DNA of 64,000 nucleotides from assembly GCF_036173065.1 (NCBI RefSeq), contig NZ_CP108041.1:682001-746000 (forward strand). Reading direction: 5' to 3'. The notes beneath the pieces are model-generated. The model was given only the letters and a program-made list of their open reading frames with translations, was not told where the DNA came from and made no database searches. The position numbers and the translations under genes are program-made. Position 1 is the stretch's first letter, and each line of letters opens with the position of its first letter. The stretch is from Rhodococcus sp. NBC_00297 (GTDB taxonomy: Bacteria; Actinomycetota; Actinomycetes; Mycobacteriales; Mycobacteriaceae). Shown piece after piece: positions 1-9,180 of the stretch.

Positions 1-129
1 CGTGAGGACGATCCGACGAACCCGCGTAGGGAAACTATGTCGCGGGCAGGTGTGCGACCCGTGTGAGAAGGCTGAGTGTGGGCTGAGAGTCTGGACGCGA
101 GGAGTTCGTGGGCGGGTTAGGGTCCCTTC
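1..129. promoter_or_regulatory. upstream region and leaderless promoter of the O-methyltransferase gene
   Basis: No coding region is seen in these 129 bases. A TAGGGT box at 118-123 lies 6 nt before the GTG at 130, which fits a -10 element with transcription starting at the start codon (a leaderless mRNA). By synteny with M. tuberculosis (Rv1220c next to sigE) the gene to the left would be a divergent sigE, but none of it is visible here. Confidence 0.5.
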
Positions 130-768
130 GTGACTGCCGACGCCGCCAAGATGCTGCACTACGCCGAAGCCTCCGTCGTGGAGGACGAGATCCTGCAGGC
201 CGCGCGCGAGCGCGCCGTGGATCTGGGCGCCGCGCCGATACCGGCGTCCGTCGGTGCCGTGCTCAGCATGGTCGCGCAGTTGTCCGGAGCGCGCACGGTG
301 GTGGAGGTCGGAACCGGCGCCGGTGTCAGCGGGCTGTGGCTGCTGGACGGGATGCGGCCCGACGGGGTCCTCACCACCATCGACACCGAACCGGAGCATC
401 AGCGCGCCGCCAAGGAGGCGTTCCGTTCCGGCGGCATCGGGGCATCGCGGACCCGGTTGATCAACGGCCGCGCCCTCGACGTGCTCCCCCGCCTTGCCGA
501 CGCGTCCTACGACCTGGTGTTCGTCGACGCGACGCCGCGGGACCACGTCGGATTCGTGACGGAGGGCGTGCGGATGCTCCGCCCCGGTGGCGCCCTGATC
601 CTGCACAACGCGTTGCTGGGTGGACGCGTCGCGGACGCCTCGTCACGCGACGAGGCCACCGTCGCCGTCCGCGCGGCCGCCCGCGCCATCGCGGAGAACG
701 ACAGCCTGACAGCGGTCGTCCTTCCCCTCGGCGACGGCCTGCTGTGCGCCTCGCGCGTGCCGGAGTGA
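130..768 (+). CDS. class I SAM-dependent O-methyltransferase
   Basis: A 212-residue protein of the small O-methyltransferase family (catechol/caffeoyl-CoA type; Rv1220c-like). The SAM-binding stretch is at residues 57-70 ([14 protein letters not shown]), followed by the acidic strand-2 end (TIDTEPEH, about 83-90) and the FVDA strand at 131-134. These enzymes transfer a methyl group from SAM to a hydroxyl; the substrate cannot be told from sequence. The GTG start is favoured because it lies 6 nt after a TAGGGT box and gives the usual family length. It converges on glgC with a 1-bp gap between stop codons. Confidence 0.88.
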   Translation: MTADAAKMLHYAEASVVEDEILQAARERAVDLGAAPIPASVGAVLSMVAQLSGARTVVEVGTGAGVSGLWLLDGMRPDGVLTTIDTEPEHQRAAKEAFRSGGIGASRTRLINGRALDVLPRLADASYDLVFVDATPRDHVGFVTEGVRMLRPGGALILHNALLGGRVADASSRDEATVAVRAAARAIAENDSLTAVVLPLGDGLLCASRVPE

Positions 769-769
769 C

Positions 770-1984
770 CTAGATCCAGACACCCTTGCCGACGGCGACC
801 ACGCCGTTGGCGCTCACGTTGAACCGCTCGCTGTCCCGCTCGCGGTCCACGCCGATGATCTCGCCGTCGTTCACCACCACGTTCTTGTCCAGGATGGCGT
901 TGCGGACGACCGCATTACGACCGATGCGCACTCCGGGCATGATGACGCTGCCCTCCACGGTGGCGCCCGCGTCGATGATCACCGACGAGCTCAGCACCGA
1001 GTTGCGCACCGTCGCGCCGGACAGGATCGATCCCGCTCCGACGATCGACTCCTGAGCCAGACCGCCCTGCACGAACTTGGCGGGCGGCAGGTTGTCCGCG
1101 GCGCCGCGGATCGGCCACCGCTTGTTGTAGAGGTTGAAGATCGGGTGGACCGACACCAGGTCCATGTGTGCGTCGTAGAACGCGTCCAGGGTGCCGACGT
1201 CGCGCCAGTAGCCCTTGTCCCGCTCGGTCGCACCCGGGACGACGTTGTCCTTGAAGTCGTAGACCGATGCCTTCCCGGCCGCGACGAGCGCGGGAATGAT
1301 GTTGCCGCCCATGTCGTGATCGGAATCCGAGTCCTCGGCGTCGGCACGGATGGCATCGACGAGCACCTTGGTGGTGAAGACGTAGTTGCCCATCGACGCG
1401 AACGTCATGGTGGGGTCGTCCGGCGTTCCGGGCGGGTCCGACGGCTTCTCGAGGAACTCGGTGATGTTGCCCGAGGCGTCGCTGTCGATGCAGCCGAATG
1501 CCGTTGCCTCGGCGCGCGGTACGCGGATGCCGGCCACCGTGACACCGGCACCGGAATCGATGTGCTGCTGCACCATCTGCTCGGGGTCCATGCGGTACAC
1601 GTGGTCCGCACCGAACACGACGATGTACTCGGGATCCTCGTCGTACACGAGGTTCATGGACTGGAAGATGGCGTCGGCACTGCCGGTGTACCAGCGGGGC
1701 CCGAGCCGCTGCTGCGCGGGCACGGGGGTGATGTACTCACCCGCGAAACCCGACAGCCGCCAGGTCTGGGAGATGTGCCGGTCGAGCGAGTGCGACTTGT
1801 ACTGGGTCAGAACGCACAACCGCAGATAGCCGGCGTTGACGAGATTGCTCAGCACGAAGTCGATCAGGCGGTACGCACCACCGAACGGGACCGCGGGCTT
1901 CGCGCGATCGGCTGTCATCGGATACAGGCGTTTGCCCTCACCTCCGGCGAGCACGATTCCGAGTACATGCGGCTGGGTCCTCAC
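770..1984 (-). CDS. glgC: glucose-1-phosphate adenylyltransferase (ADP-glucose pyrophosphorylase)
   Basis: A 404-residue GlgC that makes ADP-glucose from ATP and glucose-1-phosphate for glycogen and maltose-1-phosphate synthesis in the cytoplasm. The nucleotidyltransferase signature is at residues 13-35 (GGEGKRLYP then [10 protein letters not shown]), followed by the [11 protein letters not shown] and [11 protein letters not shown] segments; the C-terminal third is a hexapeptide beta-helix ([11 protein letters not shown]). An in-frame ATG lies upstream at 2041, but the GTG at 1984 aligns with the M. tuberculosis start and sits 7 nt after a TAGGTT box on the minus strand, so I use 1984. It diverges from glgA, which uses its product. 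Confidence 0.96.
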   Translation of the reverse strand: MRTQPHVLGIVLAGGEGKRLYPMTADRAKPAVPFGGAYRLIDFVLSNLVNAGYLRLCVLTQYKSHSLDRHISQTWRLSGFAGEYITPVPAQQRLGPRWYTGSADAIFQSMNLVYDEDPEYIVVFGADHVYRMDPEQMVQQHIDSGAGVTVAGIRVPRAEATAFGCIDSDASGNITEFLEKPSDPPGTPDDPTMTFASMGNYVFTTKVLVDAIRADAEDSDSDHDMGGNIIPALVAAGKASVYDFKDNVVPGATERDKGYWRDVGTLDAFYDAHMDLVSVHPIFNLYNKRWPIRGAADNLPPAKFVQGGLAQESIVGAGSILSGATVRNSVLSSSVIIDAGATVEGSVIMPGVRIGRNAVVRNAILDKNVVVNDGEIIGVDRERDSERFNVSANGVVAVGKGVWI

Positions 1985-2061
1985 AACAGCCAACCTATCC
2001 GGTTGTGACGAGCAATCGCTACGTATAGGCCGAATGCACACCGACGCGTTACGTTCCTCTC
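1985..2061. promoter_or_regulatory. divergent glgC-glgA promoter region
   Basis: These 77 bp separate the two divergent glycogen genes. On the minus strand TAGGTT ends 7 nt before the glgC GTG; on the plus strand TACGTT ends 6 nt before the glgA ATG. Both boxes match the actinobacterial TAnnnT -10 consensus at the distance expected for leaderless transcripts. No clear -35 boxes or operator dyads were seen. Confidence 0.5.
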
Positions 2062-3228
2062 ATGCGAGTGGCGATGATGACCAAGGAATATCCCCCCGAG
2101 ATCTACGGCGGCGCGGGCGTTCACGTGACGCAGCTGGTCGACCGTCTCCGCGCACTGTGCGAGGTCGACGTGCACTGCATCGGCGCGCCGCGCGAGACCG
2201 CCGTCGTGCACTCGCCGGACCCGGCCCTGGTCGACGCGAACCCGGCCTTGACCACGCTCTCCACGGGACTGCGGATGGCGAACGCCGCCGGCGGCGCCGA
2301 CGTGGTGCACTCGCACACCTGGTACACCGGCCTCGCCGGCCACCTCGCGGCCGAGCTGTACGGGATCCCGCACGTGCTCACCGCGCACTCGCTGGAACCG
2401 CGCCGCCCCTGGAAGGCCGAGCAGCTGGGCGGCGGCTACCGCATCTCGTCGTGGTCCGAGCGCAACGCCATGGAGTACGCCGACGCCGTCGTCGCGGTCA
2501 GCGACGGCATGAAGGCCGACGTGCTGGACTGCTACCCACGCATCGATCCGGACCGAGTTCATGTGGTGCGCAACGGCATCGACACCGAGGTGTGGCACGC
2601 CGGCGGCCCCGCGGACGGCGCGCCGTCCGCGCTCGAGGCGATCGGCGTGCGCACCGACGCCCCCATCGTCGCGTTCGTCGGCCGCATCACCCGGCAGAAG
2701 GGCGTGGGGCACCTCATCGCCGCGGCCCACTCGTTCGATCCGTCCATTCAGCTGGTGCTGTGCGCGGGTGCGCCCGACACCCCGGAGATCGCGGTCGAGA
2801 CCGAGCGCGCCGTCACCGCCCTGTCCGAGAGCCGCGGCAACGTGTTCTGGGTCCGCGAGATGCTGCCGACCGAGCAGATCCGCCAGATCCTCTCGGCGGC
2901 CGCCGTGTTCGTGTGCCCGTCGGTGTACGAGCCCCTCGGCATCGTCAACCTGGAGGCGATGGCCTGCGAGACGGCCGTCGTCGCGTCCGACGTGGGCGGC
3001 ATCCCCGAGGTCGTGGCCGACGGCCGTACCGGGGCTCTCGTGCACTACGACGCCGCGGACACCGCCACGTTCGAGGCGGACCTGGCCGCCGCGGTCAACG
3101 ACCTCGTCGCCGACGAGAGTCGAGCAGCGCGGCAGGGTGTCGCCGGTCGCGAGCGCGCCGTCGCCGAGTTCTCCTGGGAGTCGATCGCGCAGCAGACGAT
3201 GGAGGTCTACGCCGCGGCCCGCGCGTAG
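2062..3228 (+). CDS. glgA: GT4 glycogen synthase / alpha-maltose-1-phosphate synthase
   Basis: A 388-residue GT-B glycosyltransferase of family GT4. The N-terminal glycine loop GGAGVH is at residues 16-21, the donor-binding VGRITRQKG segment near 205-213, and the E-x7-E pair near residues 290 and 298 (EPLGIVNLE). In mycobacteria the orthologue (Rv1212c, also called GlgM) joins ADP-glucose and glucose-1-phosphate to form maltose-1-phosphate for the GlgE pathway; which acceptor is used here is not readable. It pairs with the divergent glgC. Its last 22 bp overlap the end of the oppositely oriented methyltransferase gene. Confidence 0.93.
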   Translation: MRVAMMTKEYPPEIYGGAGVHVTQLVDRLRALCEVDVHCIGAPRETAVVHSPDPALVDANPALTTLSTGLRMANAAGGADVVHSHTWYTGLAGHLAAELYGIPHVLTAHSLEPRRPWKAEQLGGGYRISSWSERNAMEYADAVVAVSDGMKADVLDCYPRIDPDRVHVVRNGIDTEVWHAGGPADGAPSALEAIGVRTDAPIVAFVGRITRQKGVGHLIAAAHSFDPSIQLVLCAGAPDTPEIAVETERAVTALSESRGNVFWVREMLPTEQIRQILSAAAVFVCPSVYEPLGIVNLEAMACETAVVASDVGGIPEVVADGRTGALVHYDAADTATFEADLAAAVNDLVADESRAARQGVAGRERAVAEFSWESIAQQTMEVYAAARA

Positions 3229-4055
3229 ACACCGAGGGTCACCGACACGGTGACCTCGCGCGCGGGCGGCATCTCGTCGACCCGCGCGCGCAGATCCGCC
3301 GCCGGGATGTGGCGCGCCGACGGCCCCATGCTCACGACGTCGACGATCTCGTCCCGCGTGAGCGTGGTCGAGTAGGTGATCGGGACCCGGCGCACCCGCT
3401 CGAACCGGCCGCCGAGCGTGTCGCCCAACCTCTGCGTCTTGTTCTCGTCCACCCGGACGAGACCCAGATCGTCGACCAACTCGACGAGATGGCGCTCGGT
3501 GGGGGTGAGCACCACCAGCACCCCGGCGGGTGCGAGCACGCGCGCGAGTTCCTCTGCGTTGCGCGGCGAGAACACCGACAGGGCCGCGTCGATCACGCCG
3601 GAGCGGACCGGGATGCTCTGCCAGACGTCCGCGACCACCGCGGACGCCCGCGGGTGCGATCGTGCGGCGCGGCGCGCAGCCGCCTTGGACACGTCGAGAC
3701 CGACGCCGACGGCATCGGGGACGCCCGCGTCCAGCACGCGGGCGAGGTAGTGCCCGGTGCCCACTCCGACGTCGAGCACGCGGCGCCGGTCCCCCACGGC
3801 GTCGGCCACGGCGTCCATCAGCGGGTCGTAGTGCCCGCGGTCGAGGAACTCGGCGCGCGCAGCGACCATCTCGGTGGAGTCGCCGACGATCTTGCCGCCG
3901 GACCCGGAGAGCAGGCTGACGTATCCCTGGCGCGCGACGTCGAACGTGTGCCCGCGGTCGCACAGCAGCGCGGCAGATCCCGAGTCCGGATCGTCGGCCT
4001 CGAGGTCCGACCCGCAGTGTGGGCACGCGAGCAGGGCCACCGCATCGTCGTTCAC
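3207..4055 (-). CDS. RlmA-type 23S rRNA (guanine-N1) methyltransferase
   Basis: A 282-residue protein with the RlmA/TlrB architecture: an N-terminal zinc site (C11, C14, C32, H36 in ACPHCG and LCDRGH) followed by a class I SAM domain (VLDVGVGTGHYL). Family members methylate N1 of a guanine in 23S rRNA helix 35, G745 or G748, the latter giving tylosin resistance; which one applies is unknown. An in-frame ATG exists at 4112, but it would lie inside the hairpin at 4101-4140. The GTG at 4055 has GGAGGA just upstream and starts immediately before the zinc motif. The 3' end overlaps glgA tail to tail by 22 bp. Confidence 0.85.
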   Translation of the reverse strand: MNDDAVALLACPHCGSDLEADDPDSGSAALLCDRGHTFDVARQGYVSLLSGSGGKIVGDSTEMVAARAEFLDRGHYDPLMDAVADAVGDRRRVLDVGVGTGHYLARVLDAGVPDAVGVGLDVSKAAARRAARSHPRASAVVADVWQSIPVRSGVIDAALSVFSPRNAEELARVLAPAGVLVVLTPTERHLVELVDDLGLVRVDENKTQRLGDTLGGRFERVRRVPITYSTTLTRDEIVDVVSMGPSARHIPAADLRARVDEMPPAREVTVSVTLGVYARAAA

Positions 4056-4100
4056 GGTTCCTCCGCTCGTCGTGGTGGGTCGCTCGTTCGGTCGGGACGA

Positions 4101-4140
4101 GAACAGCCCCACCGGTCAGGGTCGGCCGGTGGGGCTGTTC
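4101..4140. terminator. perfect 15-bp hairpin between rlmA-like and DUF3117 genes
   Basis: GAACAGCCCCACCGG at 4101-4115 pairs perfectly with 4126-4140 around a 10-nt loop. It lies 23 bp past the DUF3117 stop and just before the methyltransferase start, so it can end the DUF3117 transcript on the minus strand. No T-run follows, which is common for actinobacterial terminators. Confidence 0.75.
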
Positions 4141-4163
4141 TCACGGTGATGACAGGTGTGGTG

Positions 4164-4331
4164 TCAGCTGGTGACGCCCTTGAGCTCGTCGCCCAGAGCG
4201 GCTGCCTCGTCGGGAGTCAGTTCGACGACCAAGCGTCCTCCGCCTTCGAGTGGAACCCTCATGACGATTCCTCGTCCCTCTTTGGTCGCCTCGAGCGGAC
4301 CGTCCCCGGTCCGGGGCTTCATGGCCGCCAT
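4164..4331 (-). CDS. DUF3117 family small protein
   Basis: A 55-residue ORF beginning MAAMKPRTGDGPLEATKEGR and ending DELKGVTS. It closely resembles the conserved actinobacterial DUF3117 protein (Rv1211 in M. tuberculosis), which occupies the same place between glgA and tag. The ATG at 4331 is preceded by a purine-rich GGGAGCAGAG. It has no transmembrane segment or cysteine; its function is unknown. A strong hairpin follows it. I am sure of the gene because length, start and sequence all match the family. Confidence 0.92.
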   Translation of the reverse strand: MAAMKPRTGDGPLEATKEGRGIVMRVPLEGGGRLVVELTPDEAAALGDELKGVTS

Positions 4332-4488
4332 TCTCTGCTCCCTCCAGATCTGCGCTGCCCTGCATCGCGCGCTGCATCAATTCGGTCGCGCCTCGCCGGG
4401 GTCCGACGAGGCTCGTGCACTTATTGTTCCCTATCCTCCGGATCCGTGGGCAACGGACACCCTCGAACGAGCGGGACACGGGTGTGTA

Positions 4489-5079
4489 CTAGCGCGCGGG
4501 AACCCAGCATCCGGCGAGGTGATCGTCGACCATTCCGGTCGCCTGCATCAGCGCGTACGCCGTGGTGGGGCCGACGAACGCGAAGCCGGACTTCTTGAGA
4601 GTGCGCGCGAGAGCGGTGGACTCGGGTGTCACCGCGGGAACGTCCTGCAGGCTCGTGGGGCGACCGCGGCGCGGCGGTGCGAACGACCACAGGAGCGCGT
4701 CGAGATCGAGGTCCTGATCGACGATGGCCCGCGCATTACGCACCGCCGCAACGATTTTCGCGCGGTTGCGGACGATTCCCGCGTCACCCATGAGGCGTTC
4801 GACGTCGTCGTCTCCCCACCGCGCGACGACGGTCGGATCGAAGTGCGCGAACGCCGCTCGAAAGGCGTCCCGCTTGCGCAGAATGGTGATCCACGAGAGT
4901 CCCGACTGGAACGCCTCGAGGGTGATCCGCTCGTAGAGCGCGTCGCGACCGTGGACGATGACGCCCCATTCCTCGTCGTGGTACCGGGCGTACAGCGGAT
5001 CGGTCGTCGGGTCACCGGCCCAGAGGCAGCGGGCCCGTCCGTCCGAACCGATCCGGAGACCGGACTCAGACGTCGTCAC
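4489..5079 (-). CDS. tag: DNA-3-methyladenine glycosylase I
   Basis: A 196-residue Tag glycosylase that removes N3-methyladenine from alkylated DNA. It shows the Tag fold, with RCLWAGDP and YHDEEWG near the N-terminus, and the residues of the zinc snap: C18, H34, H187 and C191 (HLAGC). Start choice: the GTG at 5079 lies 14 bp inside the 3' end of the upstream DivIVA-domain gene and opens with the expected N-terminus; the longer reading from 5307 is only an overlap of the two genes. A second 3-methyladenine glycosylase (AlkA type) lies at 59526-60437. Confidence 0.93.
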   Translation of the reverse strand: MTTSESGLRIGSDGRARCLWAGDPTTDPLYARYHDEEWGVIVHGRDALYERITLEAFQSGLSWITILRKRDAFRAAFAHFDPTVVARWGDDDVERLMGDAGIVRNRAKIVAAVRNARAIVDQDLDLDALLWSFAPPRRGRPTSLQDVPAVTPESTALARTLKKSGFAFVGPTTAYALMQATGMVDDHLAGCWVPAR

Positions 5080-5389
5080 CGGGCGCGTCCTCCACGACGG
5101 CTTCCGACGGCTCGGCCTCGCGCAGGCGTAGCCGCAAGCTGTCGATCTCGACCGCGAGTCGATCGAGGGCCCAGTCGACCTCGCGGGCGTCGTACCCGCG
5201 CAGCGTGAGGGAGAATCGCAGCGCTCGCACGTCGCGCCCGGAGATGCCACGAGCGGGCAGCGCGGTGGCCGTGGTCCCCTCCGGCAACGGTTCCATCTCC
5301 TCCCCACGGCCGAAGACGACGGACGCGAGGAGGAACAGGGCCGCGGCCACGACCGCGATCACGACGACGTACAGCAGGATCGTCACCAT
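5066..5389 (-). CDS. DivIVA-domain membrane-anchored small protein
   Basis: A 107-residue protein with one N-terminal membrane helix (about residues 4-26) and a cytoplasmic part holding a short DivIVA-type motif (SGRDVRALRFSLTLRGYDAREVDWALDRL), ending in an acidic tail. The M. tuberculosis Rv1209 gene has this position and layout. Actinobacterial DivIVA-motif proteins often act at growing poles or septa, but no function is established for this short form. It is translationally coupled to tag by a 14-bp overlap. Confidence 0.8.
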   Translation of the reverse strand: MVTILLYVVVIAVVAAALFLLASVVFGRGEEMEPLPEGTTATALPARGISGRDVRALRFSLTLRGYDAREVDWALDRLAVEIDSLRLRLREAEPSEAVVEDAPGDDV

Positions 5390-5458
5390 GACACGGATCC
5401 TGTCACGACGAGGCGACAGGATCCGCGGCGGTGGTGCGCCTCCGCCGGCCTGGACTTC

Positions 5459-6421
5459 TCAGCCCCCCGACTTCTCGACTCCCGACTTGCCCGCCCACGG
5501 CCGCACCGTGCGCATGGGCGGCCGGTCGGCCAGCGAGACGTCGGTGATCGAGGGCACGAAGGTCTCCCCGTCGAGGACGAACTGCGTGAGACCGGCTCCC
5601 GAGTCGGCGATGCCGGCGCGCGCCAGCATGGTTCCGACGATCTGACGGCTCATGGCCCCCAGCTCCACGAGCGGCCGGTTGCGGTGACGCCGGACTCCGA
5701 GGTTCACCTGCCCGATCGCGTCCATGCCCAACCGGTCGTACGTGTCCATCAGCAGACCGATCTCCACGCCGTACCCGGGCGCGAAGGGCACCGAGGACAG
5801 CAGTTCGCGGGTGCCCGCGTACTCCCCGCCCAGCGGCTGGATGACCCTTCCGAGCTCGGGACGCAGCGCGGCCAACAGCGGTCTGGCCACCAGTTCGGTC
5901 ACGCGCCCACCACCGTGTGCTTCGGTCGACCCGCTCAGCGGCCGGCGGTAGTAGCCCTTGACCAGATGGATGCCGTCCCCCATGAGCAACGGCCCGAGGA
6001 GCTTGGGCACGAACTGCGGGTCGGGATCGATCAGGTCGGAGTCCACGAACGCGATGACGTCGCCCGTCGTGGCCGCAATCGCGCGCCACAACACCTCCCC
6101 CTTGCCGGGAGCGGGGGCGAGTTCGGGAACCGCCTCCTCCCGGGAGACGACGGTGGCACCGGCGGCCGTCGCACGCACGGCGGTCCGGTCGGTCGACCCG
6201 GAGTCGAGCACCACCAACTCGTCGACCAGTCGCCCGAGGAGCGGCGAGATGGTGTCGAGGACACCGGCGACGGTCTCCTCCTCGTTCAGTGCGGGAAGCA
6301 CGACCGAGACGGTCCGGTCACCCTTCGCCGCCTCGAGCTCCTCGAGGGTCCAGGAGGGTGATTCCCAGCTGTTCTCGCGATCCCAGTCGGTCGCGGTGGT
6401 GAGCATGCCTGCGAGTGTCAT
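5459..6421 (-). CDS. gpgS: glucosyl-3-phosphoglycerate synthase
   Basis: A 320-residue GT81/GT2-like retaining glycosyltransferase that transfers glucose from a nucleotide sugar to 3-phosphoglycerate, the first step towards methylglucose lipopolysaccharide. The sequence has VVLPALNEE at about 40-48, VLDSGSTDRT at 71-80 and the metal-binding DSD at 127-129 (FVDSDLIDP), then GGGRVTELVARPLL, close to M. tuberculosis Rv1208. The ATG at 6421 overlaps the folP2 stop by 4 bp (ATGA), which points to translational coupling; an ATG at 6406 is the alternative. Confidence 0.93.
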   Translation of the reverse strand: MTLAGMLTTATDWDRENSWESPSWTLEELEAAKGDRTVSVVLPALNEEETVAGVLDTISPLLGRLVDELVVLDSGSTDRTAVRATAAGATVVSREEAVPELAPAPGKGEVLWRAIAATTGDVIAFVDSDLIDPDPQFVPKLLGPLLMGDGIHLVKGYYRRPLSGSTEAHGGGRVTELVARPLLAALRPELGRVIQPLGGEYAGTRELLSSVPFAPGYGVEIGLLMDTYDRLGMDAIGQVNLGVRRHRNRPLVELGAMSRQIVGTMLARAGIADSGAGLTQFVLDGETFVPSITDVSLADRPPMRTVRPWAGKSGVEKSGG

Positions 6422-7305
6422 GCCAGACCCCGTACCGTCCGGGCGGGAGCCCTGGTGCCTGCTATCGCTGCCACCATGTCGACCACCCGTCTCGTCGCTG
6501 CCACCTCGTGCACCCGGAACATCCGAGCACCCTGTGATGCCGTCAAAGCTGTCGCGGCCAATGTTCCCTCCAACCGTTCGGCAAGTCCTACACCCAGAGT
6601 CTCCCCGATGAAATCCTTGTTGCTCAGTGCCATCAGGACAGGCCATCCGGTGTTTACAAGACTGTCGATCCGACGCAACAGTTCGAGCCCGTGATAGGTG
6701 TTCTTGCCGAAATCGTGGGTCGGATCGATGATGATCCCGTCCGCTCGCACGCCCGCGGCCAGAGCGTTCTCGGCCGATCGAGTCACCTCGGAGAGCACGT
6801 CGGCGACCACGTCGGGGTAGCGAACGCGGTGCGGCCGGGTCCGGGGAACGGCTCCGCCGGTGTGCGAACAGACGATGCCGGCACCGACCTCGGCGGCGAC
6901 GTGCACGAGCTCGGGGTCCGCGCCGGCCCACGTGTCGTTGATCAGATCGGCGCCCTCGGCGCACGCGAGCCGAGCGACCTCGGCCCGCCAGGTGTCCACG
7001 CTGATCACCAGATCCGGGTATGCGGCGCGGATGGCGGCGACGAACGGCACGACCCGTCGGGTCTCCTCGGCGGCGTCGACGGTGGCGCCGGGTCCGGCCT
7101 TCACACCGCCGATGTCGACGAGGTCGGCACCCTCGTCCACCGCACGGCGGACCGCGTCCATCGCGGCGTCGTCCTCGAACGTCGCGCCGCGGTCGTAGAA
7201 GCTGTCGGGGGTGCGGTTGACGATGGCCATGACCAGCGCACGGTCGGTCGCGACCGGTCTACCGCACAGGGTGTCGGCGGGGACGGACGTCTCGGGTGCG
7301 CTCAC
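6418..7305 (-). CDS. folP2: dihydropteroate synthase homologue FolP2
   Basis: A 295-residue TIM-barrel protein of the pterin-binding family with VMAIVNRTPDSFYDRG, VDIGGVKAGPG, INDTWAGADP and DPTHDFGKN motifs. It matches the second mycobacterial paralogue (Rv1207), which sits beside gpgS and has been reported to lack ordinary dihydropteroate synthase activity, so a direct role in folate synthesis is doubtful. The GTG at 7305 is preferred over an ATG at 7362 because the longer form would run into fadD6, which ends at 7337. It is coupled to gpgS by a 4-bp overlap. Confidence 0.88.
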   Translation of the reverse strand: MSAPETSVPADTLCGRPVATDRALVMAIVNRTPDSFYDRGATFEDDAAMDAVRRAVDEGADLVDIGGVKAGPGATVDAAEETRRVVPFVAAIRAAYPDLVISVDTWRAEVARLACAEGADLINDTWAGADPELVHVAAEVGAGIVCSHTGGAVPRTRPHRVRYPDVVADVLSEVTRSAENALAAGVRADGIIIDPTHDFGKNTYHGLELLRRIDSLVNTGWPVLMALSNKDFIGETLGVGLAERLEGTLAATALTASQGARMFRVHEVAATRRVVDMVAAIAGTRAPARTVRGLA

Positions 7306-7336
7306 ACCACCATGATGCCCGTCCCCGGGGGCCACC

Positions 7337-9109
7337 TCAGCCCTTGGGCAGCTTGCCGGCACCGACCTCGTCGACGTACTCGTCGTAGCTCTCGACGTAA
7401 CCGCCGGACTTGCCCTTCAGGACGAACAGGTCGCCGTCCCCGTCGCCGTAGCCCACCTTGCGGAGCTCGACCTTCTTGCTCTTGAACGTGGACGTGGCCT
7501 CGAGCGAGTCCACGACGCGGATGAACAGCGGCACGGCGTAGCCGGGCAGGTTCTTGTAGGCGTGCTCGGCGAAGCTCGCGCCGTCGAAGCTCTTGTCGTG
7601 GCGCAGGGTCACCGCCGCCATGCCCGCCTTGCCGTCGGTACCGGGAACGTCGACACCGAAGACCACGGCCTGATCGACGTCGGGGTGCGAGTTGAGCGCG
7701 CCCTCCACCTGGGTCGTGGCGACGTTCTCGCCCTTCCACCGGAAGGTGTCGCCGAGACGGTCGACGAACGCCACGTGCCGGAAGCCCTGCTGACGCACCA
7801 GGTCTCCGGTGTCGAACCAGCAGTCGCCGTCCTTGAACCCGTCCTTGAGGAGCTTCTTGTTCGTGGCCTCCTCGTCGGAGTACCCGTCGAACGGCGCGCG
7901 GTCGGTGATCTTCGACAGCAGCAGGCCCACGCCGCCGGACCCCACCTTGCGCAGCCGACCGTTGTCGTCCCGCTTGGCCTTGCCCGTCTCGTCGTCGTAC
8001 TCGACGACGGCGTACGGCAACGGGCAGAAGCCTGCGGTGCGGTCGATGTTGAAGGCGTTGATGAACGCGATGTTGCACTCGCTGGCGCCGTAGAACTCCG
8101 CCACGCGCTCGATGCCGAAGCGGGTGGTGAACTCCTCCCAGATCTCCGGGCGCAGCCCGTTGCCCACGATCAGCTTGATCGTGTTGTCGGAGTCCTGCGG
8201 GGTCTCGTCCTGCGTCAGCAGGTAGCGGCACAGCTCACCGATGTAGGTGAACGCGGTGGCCTCGTTCTCGCGGACGTCCTTCCAGAAGTTGGACACCGAG
8301 AACTGCTTGCCGATGGCGATGGTGGCGCCGGACGCCAGCACGGACGACAGGGACACCGTCAGCGCGTTGTTGTGATAAAGCGGGAGGCAGCAGTAGAGGA
8401 CGTCGTTCTTGTCCAGACGCACGCCCATGCTGCCGAGACCGGACATGGACTTCATCCAGCGGAAGTGGCTCATCAGGCTGGCCTTGGGCATGCCCGTGGT
8501 GCCGGAGGTGAAGATGTAGAACGCCTTCTCCTTGGCCTGGACCTCGGCCGTGGTGGCCGGGTTCTCCGCGCTCGCCGACGCCGCCTTCTCGTCCAGCTCG
8601 TCCGCGTGCAGGATGACCTTCTCCGGGAGCGCCTCGTCGAGGGACTCGAGGGCCTCGACGCAGTCGCCGTCCACGACGAGGACGCGCGCGTCGAGGATGC
8701 CGAGACTGTGCTCGAGCACGTCGCCGCGCTGATTGAAGTTCAGCATTCCGGCCGTGGCGCCGAGCTTGACGGTGGCCAGGGCCACCAGCAGCGTGCGCAT
8801 CGAGTTCTTGGCCAGCACACCGACGACGTCACCGCGCCGGACGCCGCGGTCGGTGAGCACGCTCGCGTACCGGTTCACCAGATCGTTGGCCTGGCCGTAC
8901 GTGAGGGTGTCGCCCTCGAAACGTACGAACGGGTGGTCCGGCGTCTTCGCCGCGACGCGCTGGAAGATGTGGCCGATCGACTCCTTGTCGTCGGGCTTGC
9001 GCAGGAACCCGGGCACACCCCGGAGGACACTGGGCAGCGCCGCCGTCATCTTCGGAAGTGTGGCGGCGATGTCGAGCAATCCGACCTTGTGACGAGCCTC
9101 GGCACCCAT
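7337..9109 (-). CDS. fadD6: long-chain acyl-CoA synthetase FadD6
   Basis: A 590-residue ANL-superfamily enzyme of the FATP / very-long-chain acyl-CoA synthetase branch. It shows the AMP-binding P-loop (YIFTSGTTGMPKASLMSH), the EFYGASECN segment and the C-terminal FRWKGENVATTQVE hinge. It activates fatty acids to acyl-CoA with ATP. The ATG is preceded by a GGGAGGG ribosome site. It heads the run fadD6-folP2-gpgS, as in M. tuberculosis (Rv1206-Rv1208), and has a palindromic site just upstream at 9162-9180. Confidence 0.92.
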   Translation of the reverse strand: MGAEARHKVGLLDIAATLPKMTAALPSVLRGVPGFLRKPDDKESIGHIFQRVAAKTPDHPFVRFEGDTLTYGQANDLVNRYASVLTDRGVRRGDVVGVLAKNSMRTLLVALATVKLGATAGMLNFNQRGDVLEHSLGILDARVLVVDGDCVEALESLDEALPEKVILHADELDEKAASASAENPATTAEVQAKEKAFYIFTSGTTGMPKASLMSHFRWMKSMSGLGSMGVRLDKNDVLYCCLPLYHNNALTVSLSSVLASGATIAIGKQFSVSNFWKDVRENEATAFTYIGELCRYLLTQDETPQDSDNTIKLIVGNGLRPEIWEEFTTRFGIERVAEFYGASECNIAFINAFNIDRTAGFCPLPYAVVEYDDETGKAKRDDNGRLRKVGSGGVGLLLSKITDRAPFDGYSDEEATNKKLLKDGFKDGDCWFDTGDLVRQQGFRHVAFVDRLGDTFRWKGENVATTQVEGALNSHPDVDQAVVFGVDVPGTDGKAGMAAVTLRHDKSFDGASFAEHAYKNLPGYAVPLFIRVVDSLEATSTFKSKKVELRKVGYGDGDGDLFVLKGKSGGYVESYDEYVDEVGAGKLPKG

Positions 9110-9161
9110 GCTGTGGTTCCCTCCCCTGGCGAGCCGGCTGCGTCTCCGGCTGTGACGACGC

Positions 9162-9180
9162 TTACCTTACTGATTGGTAA
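9162..9180. promoter_or_regulatory. palindromic operator-like site upstream of fadD6
   Basis: The sequence TTACC-N9-GGTAA contains a nested TTAC-N6-GTAA. It lies about 53 bp upstream of the fadD6 start and overlaps the TAA stop of the LOG-family gene ending at 9167. It has the size and symmetry of a TetR-family operator; no regulator gene is adjacent, so the cognate protein is unknown. Confidence 0.45.

Noticed and set aside
4141..4479. 112-codon minus-strand frame overlapping the DUF3117 gene
   Set aside because: The DUF3117 protein in another frame has a clear family match and ribosome site; this frame has no recognisable product.
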